Source: Streptomyces flaveolus (GTDB taxonomy: Bacteria; Actinomycetota; Actinomycetes; Streptomycetales; Streptomycetaceae). Taken from it: a DNA stretch of 64,000 bases. This document shows, in pieces, positions 41,762 to 53,455 of the stretch. Position 1 is the stretch's first letter. The number at the start of each line of letters is the position of its first letter. The notes under the pieces were generated by a model. That model had not been told where the DNA came from, searched no databases, and saw only the letters and a list, made by a program, of their open reading frames with translations. The position numbers and the translations under genes are program-made. The stretch spans positions 124,001-188,000 of the forward strand of contig NZ_BMRV01000009.1 in the NCBI RefSeq assembly GCF_014648815.1. Reading direction: 5' to 3'.

Positions 41762-44113
41762 ATGCTGAAGTACGAGGACATAATCGACGCCCCGGTGGGG
41801 AAGCTGAAGGCCGCCGCCGACGACTGGTCGGAGATGGCGGGGAAGCTGGACAAGCTCGCCACCGAAGCCGCCGACGGGATGAAGACGAAGGCGGACAAGG
41901 CTTCCTGGGAGGGCGTCAACGCAGGCGTCACCAAGGCGTTCATCGGCAAGACGGCCAAGGAGTTCGCGGACGCCGCGGCCGAGGCCAAGGGTGTCAAGAT
42001 CATCCTGGAAGAGGGTCACGCGGCCATCAAGAAGGCCAAGGACGACCTGACCAACATCCGGGACCACGAGGGCCCCGCGGCCGGCATCCGGGTGGACGGC
42101 AAGGGCAAGGTCACCGCGAAGAACCCGCTGTCCGAGATCCCCGCGGCGCGGCACGACCCCGACTACAGCAGTCTCCTCCAGGAGGAGAGGAAGAACATCG
42201 AGTCGTGGCAGAAGAGGATCGACCTCATCGTCGACAACTGCAACGACACCGACGTCGCCCTCAAGAACACCCTCGAGGCCAACGTCACCGACCGCAAGGA
42301 CTTCAGCGCTCCGACGTACACGAAGCTGGACCAGGAGGAGGCCGCCCGTGCCGCCGCCCTGGCGGCCAAGGGCCGGGACATCACGCACACGGAACTTCAG
42401 CAGCTCAACGAGCTGCTGAAGGACAACGGGTCGTCGGTGGACTTCTCCAAGAGCTTCTACGAGAAGCTCGGCCCCGAGAAGTCGCTCGCGTTCTTCGGCC
42501 AGCTCTCCACGGACACGTACGAGTACGGCAAGGTCGACAAGGAGCGCCTCAAGGACGTCCAGGAACTCCAGAAGAACCTGGGCCTCAACCTGGCCACCGC
42601 CTCCCACGACAAGGAGTTCACCGACAAGTGGGGCCCGGAGCTCCGCAAGTTGGGTACGGAGCGCATTCCGCTGGCCAAGCACGACTACGGCGGGCCGTTC
42701 GGATACCAGCTGCTCGGCGGGATCATGCGGTACGGGAACTACGACGCGAAGTTCCTCAATCCGATCGCCGAACACGTGGCGCAGCTGCATCAGAAGGACC
42801 CGTACATGTTCGCCGACAACAAGGTGGTGAACAGCCCGTTCAAGAACCCGTTCAACCCCTCCGGCGTGAACGGGGCGGGCTACGATCCGGCCACCGCGAT
42901 GCTGGAAGCGCTCGGCAACAGTCCGGAAGCGGCGAAGAAGTTCTTCACCGACCCCCCGACCGCGTACAACGAGGACGGCACGGTCAACCGCGGCGCCACC
43001 GCCGATCTCGGAAAGAACAAGGACGGCGAGGCGATCGACAACTACCTCGACTTCTTCGGCAACGAGAAGTGGGAGTCCTTCCCCGACGTCAACTCGCTCG
43101 ACGAGAAGGAGCTCAAGGCGTCGCTCGACCAGATGCCCGATGCCCTCGGCCACGCCCTGGAGGCGGCGACCCTCGGCTACCCGGCCGGGCACCCGGACGC
43201 CGGCGTGGTGCGGGACGCGGACAACGCCGGGATCATGCAGAAGGTCATGGAGAAGTACGCCGCGGACCCGGGTCTCCTCAAGGAACACCACGAGGCGATG
43301 GCCGACAGCCTGGGCGTCATGGGCGCCGGCTACATCGACGACATCAACTGGGCGCTGGACAAGAACGATCCGAACAGCGTGTTCGCGCCGGGCAAGAACC
43401 CGGGCGGGCACCTCGACTTCGCGGACACCGCGGACGGGAACGGGCGGAGCGTCGTCCGGGGCTTCCTCAGCACCCTGGGTCAGCACCCGGACGCCTACGC
43501 GACGGTCTCGACCGCGGAGCAGGTCTACACCCGCAGCGCGCTGGAAGAGACAGTGGGCCCGAACGGAAAGATCGACGACGAGGGCGCGGCCAGGGCGACC
43601 GTACGCGTGGGTGCCGAGGTGCAGGGCATGCTCGACCAGTCCCGGGCCGACCAGGTGGAGGCGACGAACCTCAAGACCCACGAGGACTATGAGAAGGCGG
43701 TCGCCAAGCGGGCGGGCTGGGTCGAGTTCGGGGCCGCTGCGGGCATCGCGGCGGGCGTCGCCTTCCTGCCCGCGACCGCGGCCGTGGGCACGGCCGCGGT
43801 GCTCATCCCGCTGGCGACCGACACCGCCAGTGGTGCGGCCGAACAGCTCATCGGCCAGATGGTCGGCGACATCTCCGACAACTCGGTGGACGAGCACAAG
43901 GAGAAGGTGGAGGAGCTCACCAGGGAGGAGAAGACCAAGATCTACTCCGCCGGTGAGGGCATGGCCGAGGCCCCGATGGAGGAGTTCCTGCGGCACAACG
44001 GCGTGGACCCCAACAGCGAGTTCGGGCAGGACCTGCGCGAATCGATGCTGATCGGCTACGGGGTCGGCAACGACCGGGAGAACCAGCAGGGCAACGACCC
44101 TGAGACCGGCTGA
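41762..44113 (+). CDS. Large WXG-motif helical protein (candidate type VII secretion substrate)
   Basis: 783 residues. The first ~100 residues form a helical hairpin with a WXG turn (KASWEGVNAGVTKAF near residue 49) as in WXG100 or LXG proteins. A long helical body with repeated acidic and lysine-rich segments follows. A hydrophobic stretch near 655-700 (FGAAAGIAAGVAFLPATAAVG) resembles a membrane-inserting or glycine-zipper region seen in secreted toxins. No C-terminal toxin domain was recognised. The ATG at 41762 has GGGGGAGCG upstream. It lies between a small WXG-like gene and a lipoprotein gene; no ESX core component is in the window. Confidence 0.7.
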   Translation: MLKYEDIIDAPVGKLKAAADDWSEMAGKLDKLATEAADGMKTKADKASWEGVNAGVTKAFIGKTAKEFADAAAEAKGVKIILEEGHAAIKKAKDDLTNIRDHEGPAAGIRVDGKGKVTAKNPLSEIPAARHDPDYSSLLQEERKNIESWQKRIDLIVDNCNDTDVALKNTLEANVTDRKDFSAPTYTKLDQEEAARAAALAAKGRDITHTELQQLNELLKDNGSSVDFSKSFYEKLGPEKSLAFFGQLSTDTYEYGKVDKERLKDVQELQKNLGLNLATASHDKEFTDKWGPELRKLGTERIPLAKHDYGGPFGYQLLGGIMRYGNYDAKFLNPIAEHVAQLHQKDPYMFADNKVVNSPFKNPFNPSGVNGAGYDPATAMLEALGNSPEAAKKFFTDPPTAYNEDGTVNRGATADLGKNKDGEAIDNYLDFFGNEKWESFPDVNSLDEKELKASLDQMPDALGHALEAATLGYPAGHPDAGVVRDADNAGIMQKVMEKYAADPGLLKEHHEAMADSLGVMGAGYIDDINWALDKNDPNSVFAPGKNPGGHLDFADTADGNGRSVVRGFLSTLGQHPDAYATVSTAEQVYTRSALEETVGPNGKIDDEGAARATVRVGAEVQGMLDQSRADQVEATNLKTHEDYEKAVAKRAGWVEFGAAAGIAAGVAFLPATAAVGTAAVLIPLATDTASGAAEQLIGQMVGDISDNSVDEHKEKVEELTREEKTKIYSAGEGMAEAPMEEFLRHNGVDPNSEFGQDLRESMLIGYGVGNDRENQQGNDPETG

Positions 44114-44138
44114 GGCCGGCGGCCGAGGAGACGTAAGG

Positions 44139-44819
44139 ATGCGGATAGTGATCAATCGTAGGCCGGTGCGCGTTGGGTTCCTTGCCACGGCCGTGGCCGG
44201 CTTGTTGTGTCTCGGGGCCACCGGTTGCGGTGGGGACGCAGACGAGGAGGCGGCCGACGAGACTGTGGCCGGGACGCAACTGTGCGGTGGCGACGCCGTG
44301 TCGGCCCAGGCGTCCAAGGCGCTGAAGGTGATCACGGGGTCGTCGAGGTTCGGCACGACGGGGGAGAAGTCCACCGTCGCGCAGGCCGCGACGGACCTTG
44401 TCGCGGCGTTTCCGGCCCCCACCGGGGGACGCGACGACGTCTGCCGCATCTACCCGGCCGACGGAACGTCGGATTTCTCGATCCGAGTCACCTGGCGACT
44501 GGATGACGGCAACTCGACGGGAACTCCGGCCCCGGATTTCACCGTGCTGCCGATGGGGGAGGAGACTCTGGCGGCGGCGAACAGGGCGTCGGTGCTGTTC
44601 GCTTGTCGGAGTGACAAATTCCCCAGCAGGACGAGTGAGACTCTCGTCGCCATCGGTGTGGAGCGCTGGGGCATGCCGACGGAGAACGAGGACAACGTCG
44701 AGGCGTTGAAGGACGCCTACGCGACCGTGGCGCATTCCTTCTCGCTGGCCATGGCCAAGGAACTGCGCTGCGAGAAGAACGGCGGACTCCCCGAGCGGCC
44801 CGTGCTGGATCCCGCGTAG
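44139..44819 (+). CDS. Putative lipoprotein
   Basis: 226 residues. A basic N-terminus (MRIVINRRPVRVG), a hydrophobic core and a lipobox-like GATGC near residue 30 precede an acidic mature end, so it should be lipidated and face outward; alanine at the -3 position is unusual. Four further cysteines in the mature domain may form disulfides. The ATG at 44139 has GAGGAGACGTAAGG upstream. The gene closes the three-gene operon with the WXG-motif protein. It may bind or protect against that substrate (immunity-like); this is inference. Confidence 0.7.
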   Translation: MRIVINRRPVRVGFLATAVAGLLCLGATGCGGDADEEAADETVAGTQLCGGDAVSAQASKALKVITGSSRFGTTGEKSTVAQAATDLVAAFPAPTGGRDDVCRIYPADGTSDFSIRVTWRLDDGNSTGTPAPDFTVLPMGEETLAAANRASVLFACRSDKFPSRTSETLVAIGVERWGMPTENEDNVEALKDAYATVAHSFSLAMAKELRCEKNGGLPERPVLDPA

Positions 44820-44850
44820 CCCTCGGCGTATGCGGAAACGACCATGATCC

Positions 44851-44882
44851 GGCGGCCCTTCCTGACTGGAGGAGGGGCCGCC
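44851..44882 (+). terminator. Hairpin terminator after the lipoprotein gene
   Basis: GGCGGCCCTTCCT (44851-44863) pairs with AGGAGGGGCCGCC (44870-44882), with one wobble pair and a six-base loop. It ends the WXG100-like operon. Confidence 0.75.
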
Positions 44883-44994
44883 TGCTGTATGCGGTGCGCC
44901 ATGGACGAGCGGTGCACGGGCCTCGCCCCTGCTGCCACGGCAGCGTGAACCACGCGTTTCCCGAACGCCCCCTCCGTGGTGCGGCCGCCCCGCG

Positions 44995-45324
44995 TCAGCC
45001 TTCGTCGACGGCCATCTCGCCGAGCAGTGACCAGTCGTCCTGGGGCACCTTCACGTTGACGATCCTGGGGGTCTCGGCGAGATGGGGCGGCAATGTCTGC
45101 TGCGCCGCCTTGAAGTGCGCCGAGCCCACGTGCGCCGCACCGGCCTCGTCGTCCCGGAAGGCCTCCACCAGAACGTACTCCGCCGGGTCCTCGATGCTGC
45201 GGGACCAGTCGAACCACAGGCATCCCGGCTCGGCGCGCGTCGAGCGGGTGAACTCCTCCACCACCTCGGGCCACCGGTCGGCGTGCTCGGGAAGGACACG
45301 GAACTTCACGGTGATGAAAATCAA
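44995..45324 (-). CDS. Antibiotic biosynthesis monooxygenase (ABM) domain protein
   Basis: 109 residues, a single dimeric alpha/beta ABM domain: MIFITVKFRVLPEHADRW, EPGCLWFDWSRSIEDPAEYV and HVGSAHFKAAQQ. Members include quinol monooxygenases (YgiN) and haem-degrading enzymes; without the haem-ligand signature a quinone or small-molecule role is more likely. The start is the TTG at 45324 with GAAGGA upstream. It follows a VOC gene in the same direction, downstream of a TetR-controlled region. Confidence 0.82.
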   Translation of the reverse strand: MIFITVKFRVLPEHADRWPEVVEEFTRSTRAEPGCLWFDWSRSIEDPAEYVLVEAFRDDEAGAAHVGSAHFKAAQQTLPPHLAETPRIVNVKVPQDDWSLLGEMAVDEG

Positions 45325-45438
45325 GGGTCTGCTTCCTTCGTCGTTCGGGGCGGGGGCACGAGGGAATCGCGGGGGCAGGGACGCGACGCCGATGTTCTCA
45401 CCGTAGCCGGGCCGGCGCTGTGACGTCGGATTCCGGGG

Positions 45439-45822
45439 TCAGGAGGGGGTGACCCACTCGACGAACTGGACGATCACGCCGTTGGGGTCGGTGACCTGGA
45501 AGAGGCGTTCGCCCCAGGGCTCTTCGCGCAGCGGCATGGTGATCTCGACGCCCTCGGCGCGCAGCCGCTTCTCCTCGTGGTCGATGCCGGTGCCGGTGAA
45601 GGCGAGGATCAGGCCGGCGGCGCGCTGGTCACGTTGGCCGGCGGGCAGCACCTCGTTGCCGCGGGCGAGCAGGACGATGTCCACCGCCGCGTCGTCGCGC
45701 GACAGGGAGGCGAATCCTTCGGCGGCGGCCTGCTCGGTGTAGCCGAGATGGGTGGTGAAGAAGCGCTGGGACGCGGCGAGGTCGTCGACGGTGAGCGAGA
45801 CGGTGGACGCGGTGATCTGCAA
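45439..45822 (-). CDS. Single-domain VOC (glyoxalase-like) protein
   Basis: 127 residues: STVSLTVDDLAASQRFFTTH at the N-terminus and FQVTDPNGVIVQFVEWV at the C-terminus are the two beta-alpha-beta repeats of a VOC domain. The last glutamate is a candidate metal ligand. The start is the TTG at 45822 with GAGGAGAACG upstream. Probably cotranscribed with the small gene upstream and divergent from the TetR regulator, which may control it. Substrate unknown. Confidence 0.82.
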   Translation of the reverse strand: MQITASTVSLTVDDLAASQRFFTTHLGYTEQAAAEGFASLSRDDAAVDIVLLARGNEVLPAGQRDQRAAGLILAFTGTGIDHEEKRLRAEGVEITMPLREEPWGERLFQVTDPNGVIVQFVEWVTPS

Positions 45823-45911
45823 GACGTTCTCCTCATGGCTTCGCGGAGTCCGATGCCGCGGGGGGGCGAGGCGGTCGGGCGTGATCGTCGGTGAGGCGGT
45901 GAGCCAGTACC

Positions 45912-46112
45912 TCAGTAGCCGCTGCGGCGCGGCAGGCTGCGGACGGGCGGGGTGACGCGCCGGGCGCGGGTGGCCGCCGTCCGGGAGTGCTGCTGCCCGT
46001 CACGGCGACGCGACGCGGGGACCGACGCGGGGCTGCCGCTGTCCCGGGCCGCCAGGAGCTTGCCGAGGCCGGTGGTTGGGGCGACGGCCGAGATGCGGGG
46101 GAAGGCACGCAT
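45912..46112 (-). CDS. Small basic hypothetical protein, 66 residues
   Basis: Starts MRAFPRISAVAPTTGLGKLL and is rich in Arg, Ser and Ala, with about 13 arginines and no cysteine or membrane segment. Support is mainly a strong GAGGAGAG before the ATG at 46112 and its position at the head of the TetR-divergent unit. It could equally be a leader peptide region. No family recognised. Confidence 0.4.
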   Translation of the reverse strand: MRAFPRISAVAPTTGLGKLLAARDSGSPASVPASRRRDGQQHSRTAATRARRVTPPVRSLPRRSGY

Positions 46113-46143
46113 GGACTCTCCTCTTCGTTCGGTCGACGTAAAC

Positions 46144-46158
46144 TTACGACGGAGGTAA
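46144..46158. promoter_or_regulatory. TTAC-N7-GTAA operator candidate between TetR and divergent genes
   Basis: TTACGACGGAGGTAA is an inverted repeat of the type bound by TetR-family dimers. A related shorter repeat, TACGAGGGTAAGAT (46199-46212), overlaps a -10 box TAAGAT (46207-46212) that ends six bases before the tetR ATG, so the regulator is probably leaderless and autoregulated. Sequence seen; binding inferred. Confidence 0.45.
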
Positions 46159-46218
46159 AGTTAGCCTCGGCGGTGCCTGACTGTCAACATAAAAATGCTA
46201 CGAGGGTAAGATTGCTCC

Positions 46219-46872
46219 ATGAGTACCGACATCACAGCGCCCGCGCCCGCCGCCGGCCTGCGTGAATCCAAGAAGCAGGAGACCCGGCAGCTCATCTCGG
46301 ATCACGCCACGCGCCTGTTCATCGCCCAGGGCTTCGAGCAGACCACCGTTGCCGAGATCGCCGCCGCCGCACGGGTCGCCAAGAAGACGGTGACCAACTA
46401 CTTCGCGCGCAAGGAGGACTTGGCCCTGGATCACCAGGACGCGTTCATCGCCTCCCTGGCACGGACGGTGACCGGGCGGCGGTCCGGTGAGTCCGCCCTG
46501 GCGGCGCTGCGCCGCGCCTTCATGGACGCAGCCGCCGCAGCGGACCCGGTCTCAGGGTTCTCCGGCCCCGATTTCGCCCGCATGATCGCGGACAGCCCCA
46601 CCCTCACGGCCTGCCTGCGCGGCCTGCACGACCAGCGCGAGAGCGCCTTGGCCGAAGCGCTCGCCGCGGCCACTGGCGCACCGTCGGACGACATCACCGT
46701 CCGGACCGCCGCCGGACTGATCGGCACCGTCCACCGCATCTTGTTCCAACGCATCCAGGATCTCACCCTGGCCGGCCACCCCGACCAGGAGATCGCCGAG
46801 GTCATCACCGGGGAAGCGGGCACCGCCTTCGACATGCTCGAAGCGGCCCTGGCCCACTATGCCGTCGCCTGA
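46219..46872 (+). CDS. TetR-family transcriptional regulator
   Basis: 217 residues. The N-terminal helix-turn-helix is typical: FEQTTVAEIAAAARVAKKTV then TNYFARKEDLAL, preceded by the usual helix TRQLISDHATRLFIAQG. The C-terminal ligand domain ends with the AALAHYAVA helix and carries no recognised ligand signature. The ATG at 46219 has no ribosome-binding site, in line with a leaderless transcript. It diverges from a small gene, a VOC gene and probably an ABM gene, the likely targets. Confidence 0.9.
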   Translation: MSTDITAPAPAAGLRESKKQETRQLISDHATRLFIAQGFEQTTVAEIAAAARVAKKTVTNYFARKEDLALDHQDAFIASLARTVTGRRSGESALAALRRAFMDAAAAADPVSGFSGPDFARMIADSPTLTACLRGLHDQRESALAEALAAATGAPSDDITVRTAAGLIGTVHRILFQRIQDLTLAGHPDQEIAEVITGEAGTAFDMLEAALAHYAVA

Positions 46873-47287
46873 GCGTCAGGCTCCACGGACGGTCCTGTCA
46901 GGCGCGAGGTGAAGCGGAAGCCGGTCAGAGCGGGGACGCGGGTACGGGGGCGCGCAGCTCCTGCTTCTCGAAGGCGACGAAGAACGTCGCGTCCCCGCTG
47001 GCTCCTCAGAGGCGGGCTGGGGGCGAGTACACCTTGGCGGCTCTGGTCGGGGAACCGGCGGCCTCGCCGCGGGCAGTGGGCCGGTCGGCAGGGCGGTCGC
47101 CGTGGTCAGCTAGGCCGTCGCCCAGAGGGCGCGTCTGCGGTACGGGGAGCATGGACGCTGTGCAGCGGCCGTTACCGCGGCATCACAGGCCGGCCGCGAG
47201 CGGCGAGGAGGGGCGTCGGCGCGGGCGGCGGTGATGTGCGGGGTCACCGCTGCCCGGGCGCGTGGACGGGCTGCCGTTGACGCCGGG
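46873..47287. other. Intergenic region after tetR
   Basis: About 415 bases between the tetR stop and the convergent deaminase gene. The open frames here are arginine/glycine-rich shadows without ribosome-binding sites. I see no gene, repeat or clear terminator. Confidence 0.4.
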
Positions 47288-47791
47288 TCAGTAGTCGATG
47301 CGGTCGGACTTGGCCAGCCAGGCGTCGAACGGGGCCGTACGGTTCGGCAGGTCCAGGTGCTCGACGCGGGTCGGCCACATCGACTGCGGCTTCTTGTCGA
47401 ACAGGTCGTAGAACTTGCGGTCGTCGAAGCCGGCCACCGCCGCGTCGTGCCGGTCGGCGGAGTAGACGATCCCGTCGACGCGCGCCCACAGCGCGGAGGA
47501 CAGGCACATCGGACACGGCTCGCACGAGGTGATCAGCACGCAGCCCTCGAGCGAGAAGGTGTTCAGCTCCTTGCAGGCGGCACGCAGCGCGCTCACCTCG
47601 GCGTGCGCCGTCGGGTCCAGGGTCGCGGTGACCTGGTTGTTCCCGAGCGCGACGACCTTCCCCTCCTTGGCGACCAGTGCGCCGAACGGGCCGCCGCCGT
47701 TCATCACGCTGTTGGTGGCCAGGCTGATCGCCTCTTCCATCCAGGCGCGCTTGAGGTCCTGGATGCTCGCTTCTTGGGTGTGCGCGGTCAC
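47288..47791 (-). CDS. CDA-fold nucleoside/guanine deaminase
   Basis: 167 residues with the zinc deaminase motifs HAEVSAL (histidine ligand and catalytic glutamate) and CEPCPMCLSSAL (two cysteine ligands). The C-terminal part WPTRVEHLDLPNRTAPF resembles bacterial guanine deaminases of this fold. The GTG at 47791 has AAGGAG five bases upstream. It lies next to xdhABC on the same strand; guanine deamination gives xanthine, the xanthine dehydrogenase substrate, so context favours guanine deaminase. A tRNA adenosine deaminase is less likely given the tail. Confidence 0.82.
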   Translation of the reverse strand: MTAHTQEASIQDLKRAWMEEAISLATNSVMNGGGPFGALVAKEGKVVALGNNQVTATLDPTAHAEVSALRAACKELNTFSLEGCVLITSCEPCPMCLSSALWARVDGIVYSADRHDAAVAGFDDRKFYDLFDKKPQSMWPTRVEHLDLPNRTAPFDAWLAKSDRIDY

Positions 47792-48070
47792 GGTCACTCC
47801 TTCTCGGACACGGTGGGGATTTCCCCGGACGCCCCGCCCCATGCGGGGCACCGCCGCATCTTTTCGGGCTGCTTCACCATGCATCGGCATGCGAAGCGCG
47901 GCTTGTGTGAGGAGTACACAGCCCGCGAAGGGGCGTCAGCTAGGGGTGGAAAACATGAAAACCCCGCAGGCAGGGACCGGCTCTTCGTAGACTCCTACAA
48001 GGCCGGTCCGCCGTCGTCCCTGTTGCTTGACTCGAGGCCCGGGCCGGCCGGCTCCGCTCACCGGAACCGC

Positions 48071-48881
48071 TCAGCGGCCGTCCTGTTCGAAGGTCCGGAG
48101 CAGGTCCGCCGCGACGCTCACCGCGATCGTGGCGGGCTCCTTGCCGGTGATCTCGGCCAGTCCGATCGGGGTCTTGATCCGGTCGATGGTGGCGGCGTCG
48201 TGGCCGCCCTCGGTGGCCAGGCGGTGCCGGAACCGCGTCCACTTGGCGGCCGAGCCGATCAAGCCGATCGAGCCGAGACCGGCGGTACGCAGGGCGGCGT
48301 CGGCCAGCGCGGCGTCCTCGGCGTGGTCGTGCGTCATGATCAGGACGTGAGTGCCCGGCGCCAGCTCCTCGAGCACCTCCTCCGGCAGCAGCGGCGTGTG
48401 GTGCACGTGGATCTGCGCCACCGCGTCCGCCAGCACACCGAGCCGTTCGTCGGTGAGCATGTCGGGGCGGGTGTCGATCAGGTGCAGATCGAGGTGATGG
48501 CGGGCCAGGATGCGGGCCAGCTCCAGCCCGACGTGACCGACGCCGAACACCGCCACCGCCGGCACCACCGGCAGCGGTTCGAGCAGGACCGTGACGGCGC
48601 CGCCACAGCACTGGACGCCGTGCCGGTTGGTGACCTTGTCGTTGAGCTTGAACTCCATCAGCTCCGGCTCCGCGTCGTGCCTGCCGATCAGCTCGCGGGC
48701 CCGGTCGATCGCGACCGCCTCGATGTTGCCGCCGCCGATCGAACCCCACGTCTCGGACGGTCCCACGACGAGTTTGGCGCCGGCCTTGCGCGGGGCGTGA
48801 CCGCGCACGGCCGCGACGGTCACGAGCACGCCGGCTTCCCGGCGGGCTCGCAACCGCGCGACCGCGGCCACCCAGGTCATG

Positions 48882-48889
<8 letters not shown>
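48071..48889 (-). CDS. xdhC: XdhC molybdenum-cofactor insertion/sulfuration protein
   Basis: 272 residues. The N-terminal XdhC/CoxI domain has GSIGGGNIEAVA and a conserved HGVQCCGGAVTVLLEP with the paired cysteines that bind the cofactor. The C-terminal Rossmann domain starts VAVFGVGHVGLELARILA and contains THDHAEDAAL and GLIGSAAKWTRFR. XdhC binds, protects and helps sulfurate molybdopterin cofactor before insertion into XdhB. The ATG at 48889 overlaps the xdhB stop by eight bases; a second ATG at 48880 is possible. Confidence 0.92.
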
Positions 48890-51283
<2,394 letters not shown>

Positions 51284-51287
<4 letters not shown>

Positions 51288-52759
51288 GACGACACCGCCT
51301 CACGGGTCTGGGCGTACAGCTTCAGCAGGCTCTGGCCGAGCATCGCGGCGCGGTAGTCGGCGCTGGCGCGGTGGTCGTTCATCGGCGTGCCCTGGGCCTG
51401 CAGCACCTGCGCCGCGGCCTCGACGGTCTCCGTCACCCACGGCTTGCCCTCCAGGGCCGCCTCGGTGGCGAGGGCGCGGATCGGGGTGGCGGCCACGCCG
51501 CCCAGGCCGATGCGTGCCTTGCGGACGACGCCGTCCTCGATGTCGAGCGCGAACGCGACCGCCACGCTGGAGATGTCGTCGAAGCGCCGCTTGGCGATCT
51601 TGTGGAAGGCCGTGACGGGGGACAGCGGCAGCGGGATGCGCACCGCGCGGATCAGCTCGCCGGGACGGCGCACGCTCTGCCGGTAACCGGTGAAGTAGTC
51701 GGCCAGCGGGACCACCCGCTCGCCGTCGGCGTCGGCGAGCACCAGCGACGCCTCCAGCGCGAGCAGCACCGGCGGGCTGTCACCGATGGGGGAGCCGGTA
51801 CCCAGGTTGCCGCCGAGGGTCGCGCTGTTGCGGATGAGCCGCGACGCGAACTGCGGGAACAGCTCCGCCAGCAGGGGCACCGCGCCGTCCAGGCGCCGTT
51901 CGATCTCGGTGAGCGTCTGCGCCGCCCCGATTTCGACGTGGTCGGACTCGACGCGCAGCTCCCGCAGTTCGGGCAGCCGGTCGACGGCGACCACGCAATC
52001 CGCCCGGCGGGAGCGGATGTTCACCTCGACGCCCCAGTCGGTGCTGCCGGCGACCACCACCGCGTCGGGCCGCTCGCGCAGCAGCCGGACCGCCTCGTCC
52101 AGGGTGCCCGGCCGCACGAACGCGCTGCCGCCCTGGGTGTATTCGGTGGCGACCGGCTCGGGCGGGGACTGCTCGCGGCGCCGCGCCAGCGGGTCGTCCT
52201 CGGAGGGCGCGCCGACGGCGAACGCGGCATCGCGGATCGGGCGGTAACCGGTGCAGCGGCACAGGTTCCCGCTCAGCGAGTGCAGGTCGAAACCGTTCGG
52301 GCCGTGCTCGGCGTCGGCGCCGTCGGCCGCGCCGGCGTCCTTGTCCGAATGCGCGCAGCGGTCGGGCCGGTAATACTCGGCGGCCATGCTGCACACGAAC
52401 CCCGGCGTGCAGTAACCGCACTGCGAGCCGCCGCGGACCGCCATCTCCTCCTGCACCGGATGCAGCGCGGGCGGCGTACCGGGCTCACCGGCGGTGGCGA
52501 GGCCCTCGGAGGTGACGATCTCCTGACCGTCCAGCGAGGCGACCGGAACCAGGCAGGCGTTGACCGCCACCCAGTCGGTGGGCTTGTTCACCCCGGGGCG
52601 GGCCACCAGGACCGAACACGCGCCGCATTCGCCCTCGGCGCAGCCTTCCTTGGTCCCGGTGAGGCCACGCTCACGCAGGAAATCCAGGACCGTCGCCTGG
52701 GGTGCGGCCGGGGAAATCGGTGTGCTCTTCCCGTTGACCGTGATCCGTGCCTCTACCAT
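51284..52759 (-). CDS. xdhA: Xanthine dehydrogenase Fe-S/FAD subunit (fused)
   Basis: 491 residues. The N-terminal plant-type [2Fe-2S] domain has CAEGECGACSVLV, then the helical [2Fe-2S] domain with QCGYCTPG and NLCRCTGYRPI. An acidic insertion lies near residues 135-155. The FAD domain follows from about 200 with ATLGGNLGTGSPIGDSPP. Having Fe-S and FAD in one chain with molybdenum in a second is the Rhodobacter XdhA/XdhB arrangement. The ATG at 52759 follows GAGGA. It is the first gene of a tightly coupled xdhABC operon. Confidence 0.93.
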
Positions 52760-53393
52760 GGCACATCCTCATTTCGGAGCGCGGTCGTACAGATGATGCT
52801 CGTCGCCATTTCAGGGGCTTTCTCTTTCGGTGGCGCAGCTGAAGCGTGAGAATCCCGTCCGGAAAACAGCGCGCAAGGGCGTGCCGAGGGCGGGTGAAGA
52901 GATCAGAAGACACCGGGGCCGTGAATCCGGCACGCCGGGAAGAAGAGGCTGGTCAGCAGCCGTGTGCGACGCGACCCGGGACCCATACGGTCCGCTGCGC
53001 GAGGCGATGCAGGTCGGAGATGATCGACATCCGACTTCGCCTCCTTCCAGCAGCCCACGAGTCGGTCCGGTCGAAAATACGGTGCCGCGGGGCTGTCGGT
53101 CAAGGCCCGACTGCCGGCCGGCTTCCGCCGCGGTCCCGTACAGGACGCGAGCCGGTCTGGGTGGGACGGTCGGGCACATCCGGCCCGTGGTCACCGTATC
53201 CACGCTCCGTGGAACTCGGGCTGGCAGTTACGAGGGGTACCGGCCGCATTCCCTCGCAGATGCGGTGCGTCGGCGAGGAATTCCGGGCGTATTTCTCATC
53301 CCCGTAATACGCCGCGGCCACTCGCCCGGCGCGCCCGGCGCCGGACGGTCGGCCGGGCGGGCGGGCGGCGGGTGATCGTGCGTCAGACGGCGT
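52760..53393. other. Divergent intergenic region between xdhA and the VWA gene
   Basis: About 630 bases without a supported gene; the open frames lack ribosome-binding sites and are proline/arginine-rich. It must contain the xdhABC promoter. No purine-regulator site could be recognised with confidence. Confidence 0.4.
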
Positions 53394-53415
53394 TGTCAGT
53401 GCCTCCCCCTAGTGT
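53394..53415 (+). promoter_or_regulatory. RecA-independent DNA-damage promoter (RecA-NDp, PafBC type)
   Basis: TGTCAGTG (53394-53401), eight bases, then TAGTGT (53410-53415) match the actinobacterial RecA-NDp consensus TGTCRGTG-N8-TANNNT exactly. It lies 40 bases upstream of the ATG of a VWA-domain gene. The motif is recognised by the PafBC activator in mycobacteria. Induction of this gene by DNA damage is therefore predicted. Confidence 0.7.
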
Positions 53416-53455
53416 TCGAGCATCAGTCGGGGAGCCTCGGAGAAGGAGCAGAACC

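Noticed and set aside
41654-44449. 931-residue frame opposite the WXG-motif protein
   Set aside because: Antisense shadow; the plus strand has clear ribosome-binding sites and a coherent operon.
46909-47280. 123-residue frame after tetR
   Set aside because: Arginine/glycine-rich with no ribosome-binding site or family; looks like a chance frame.
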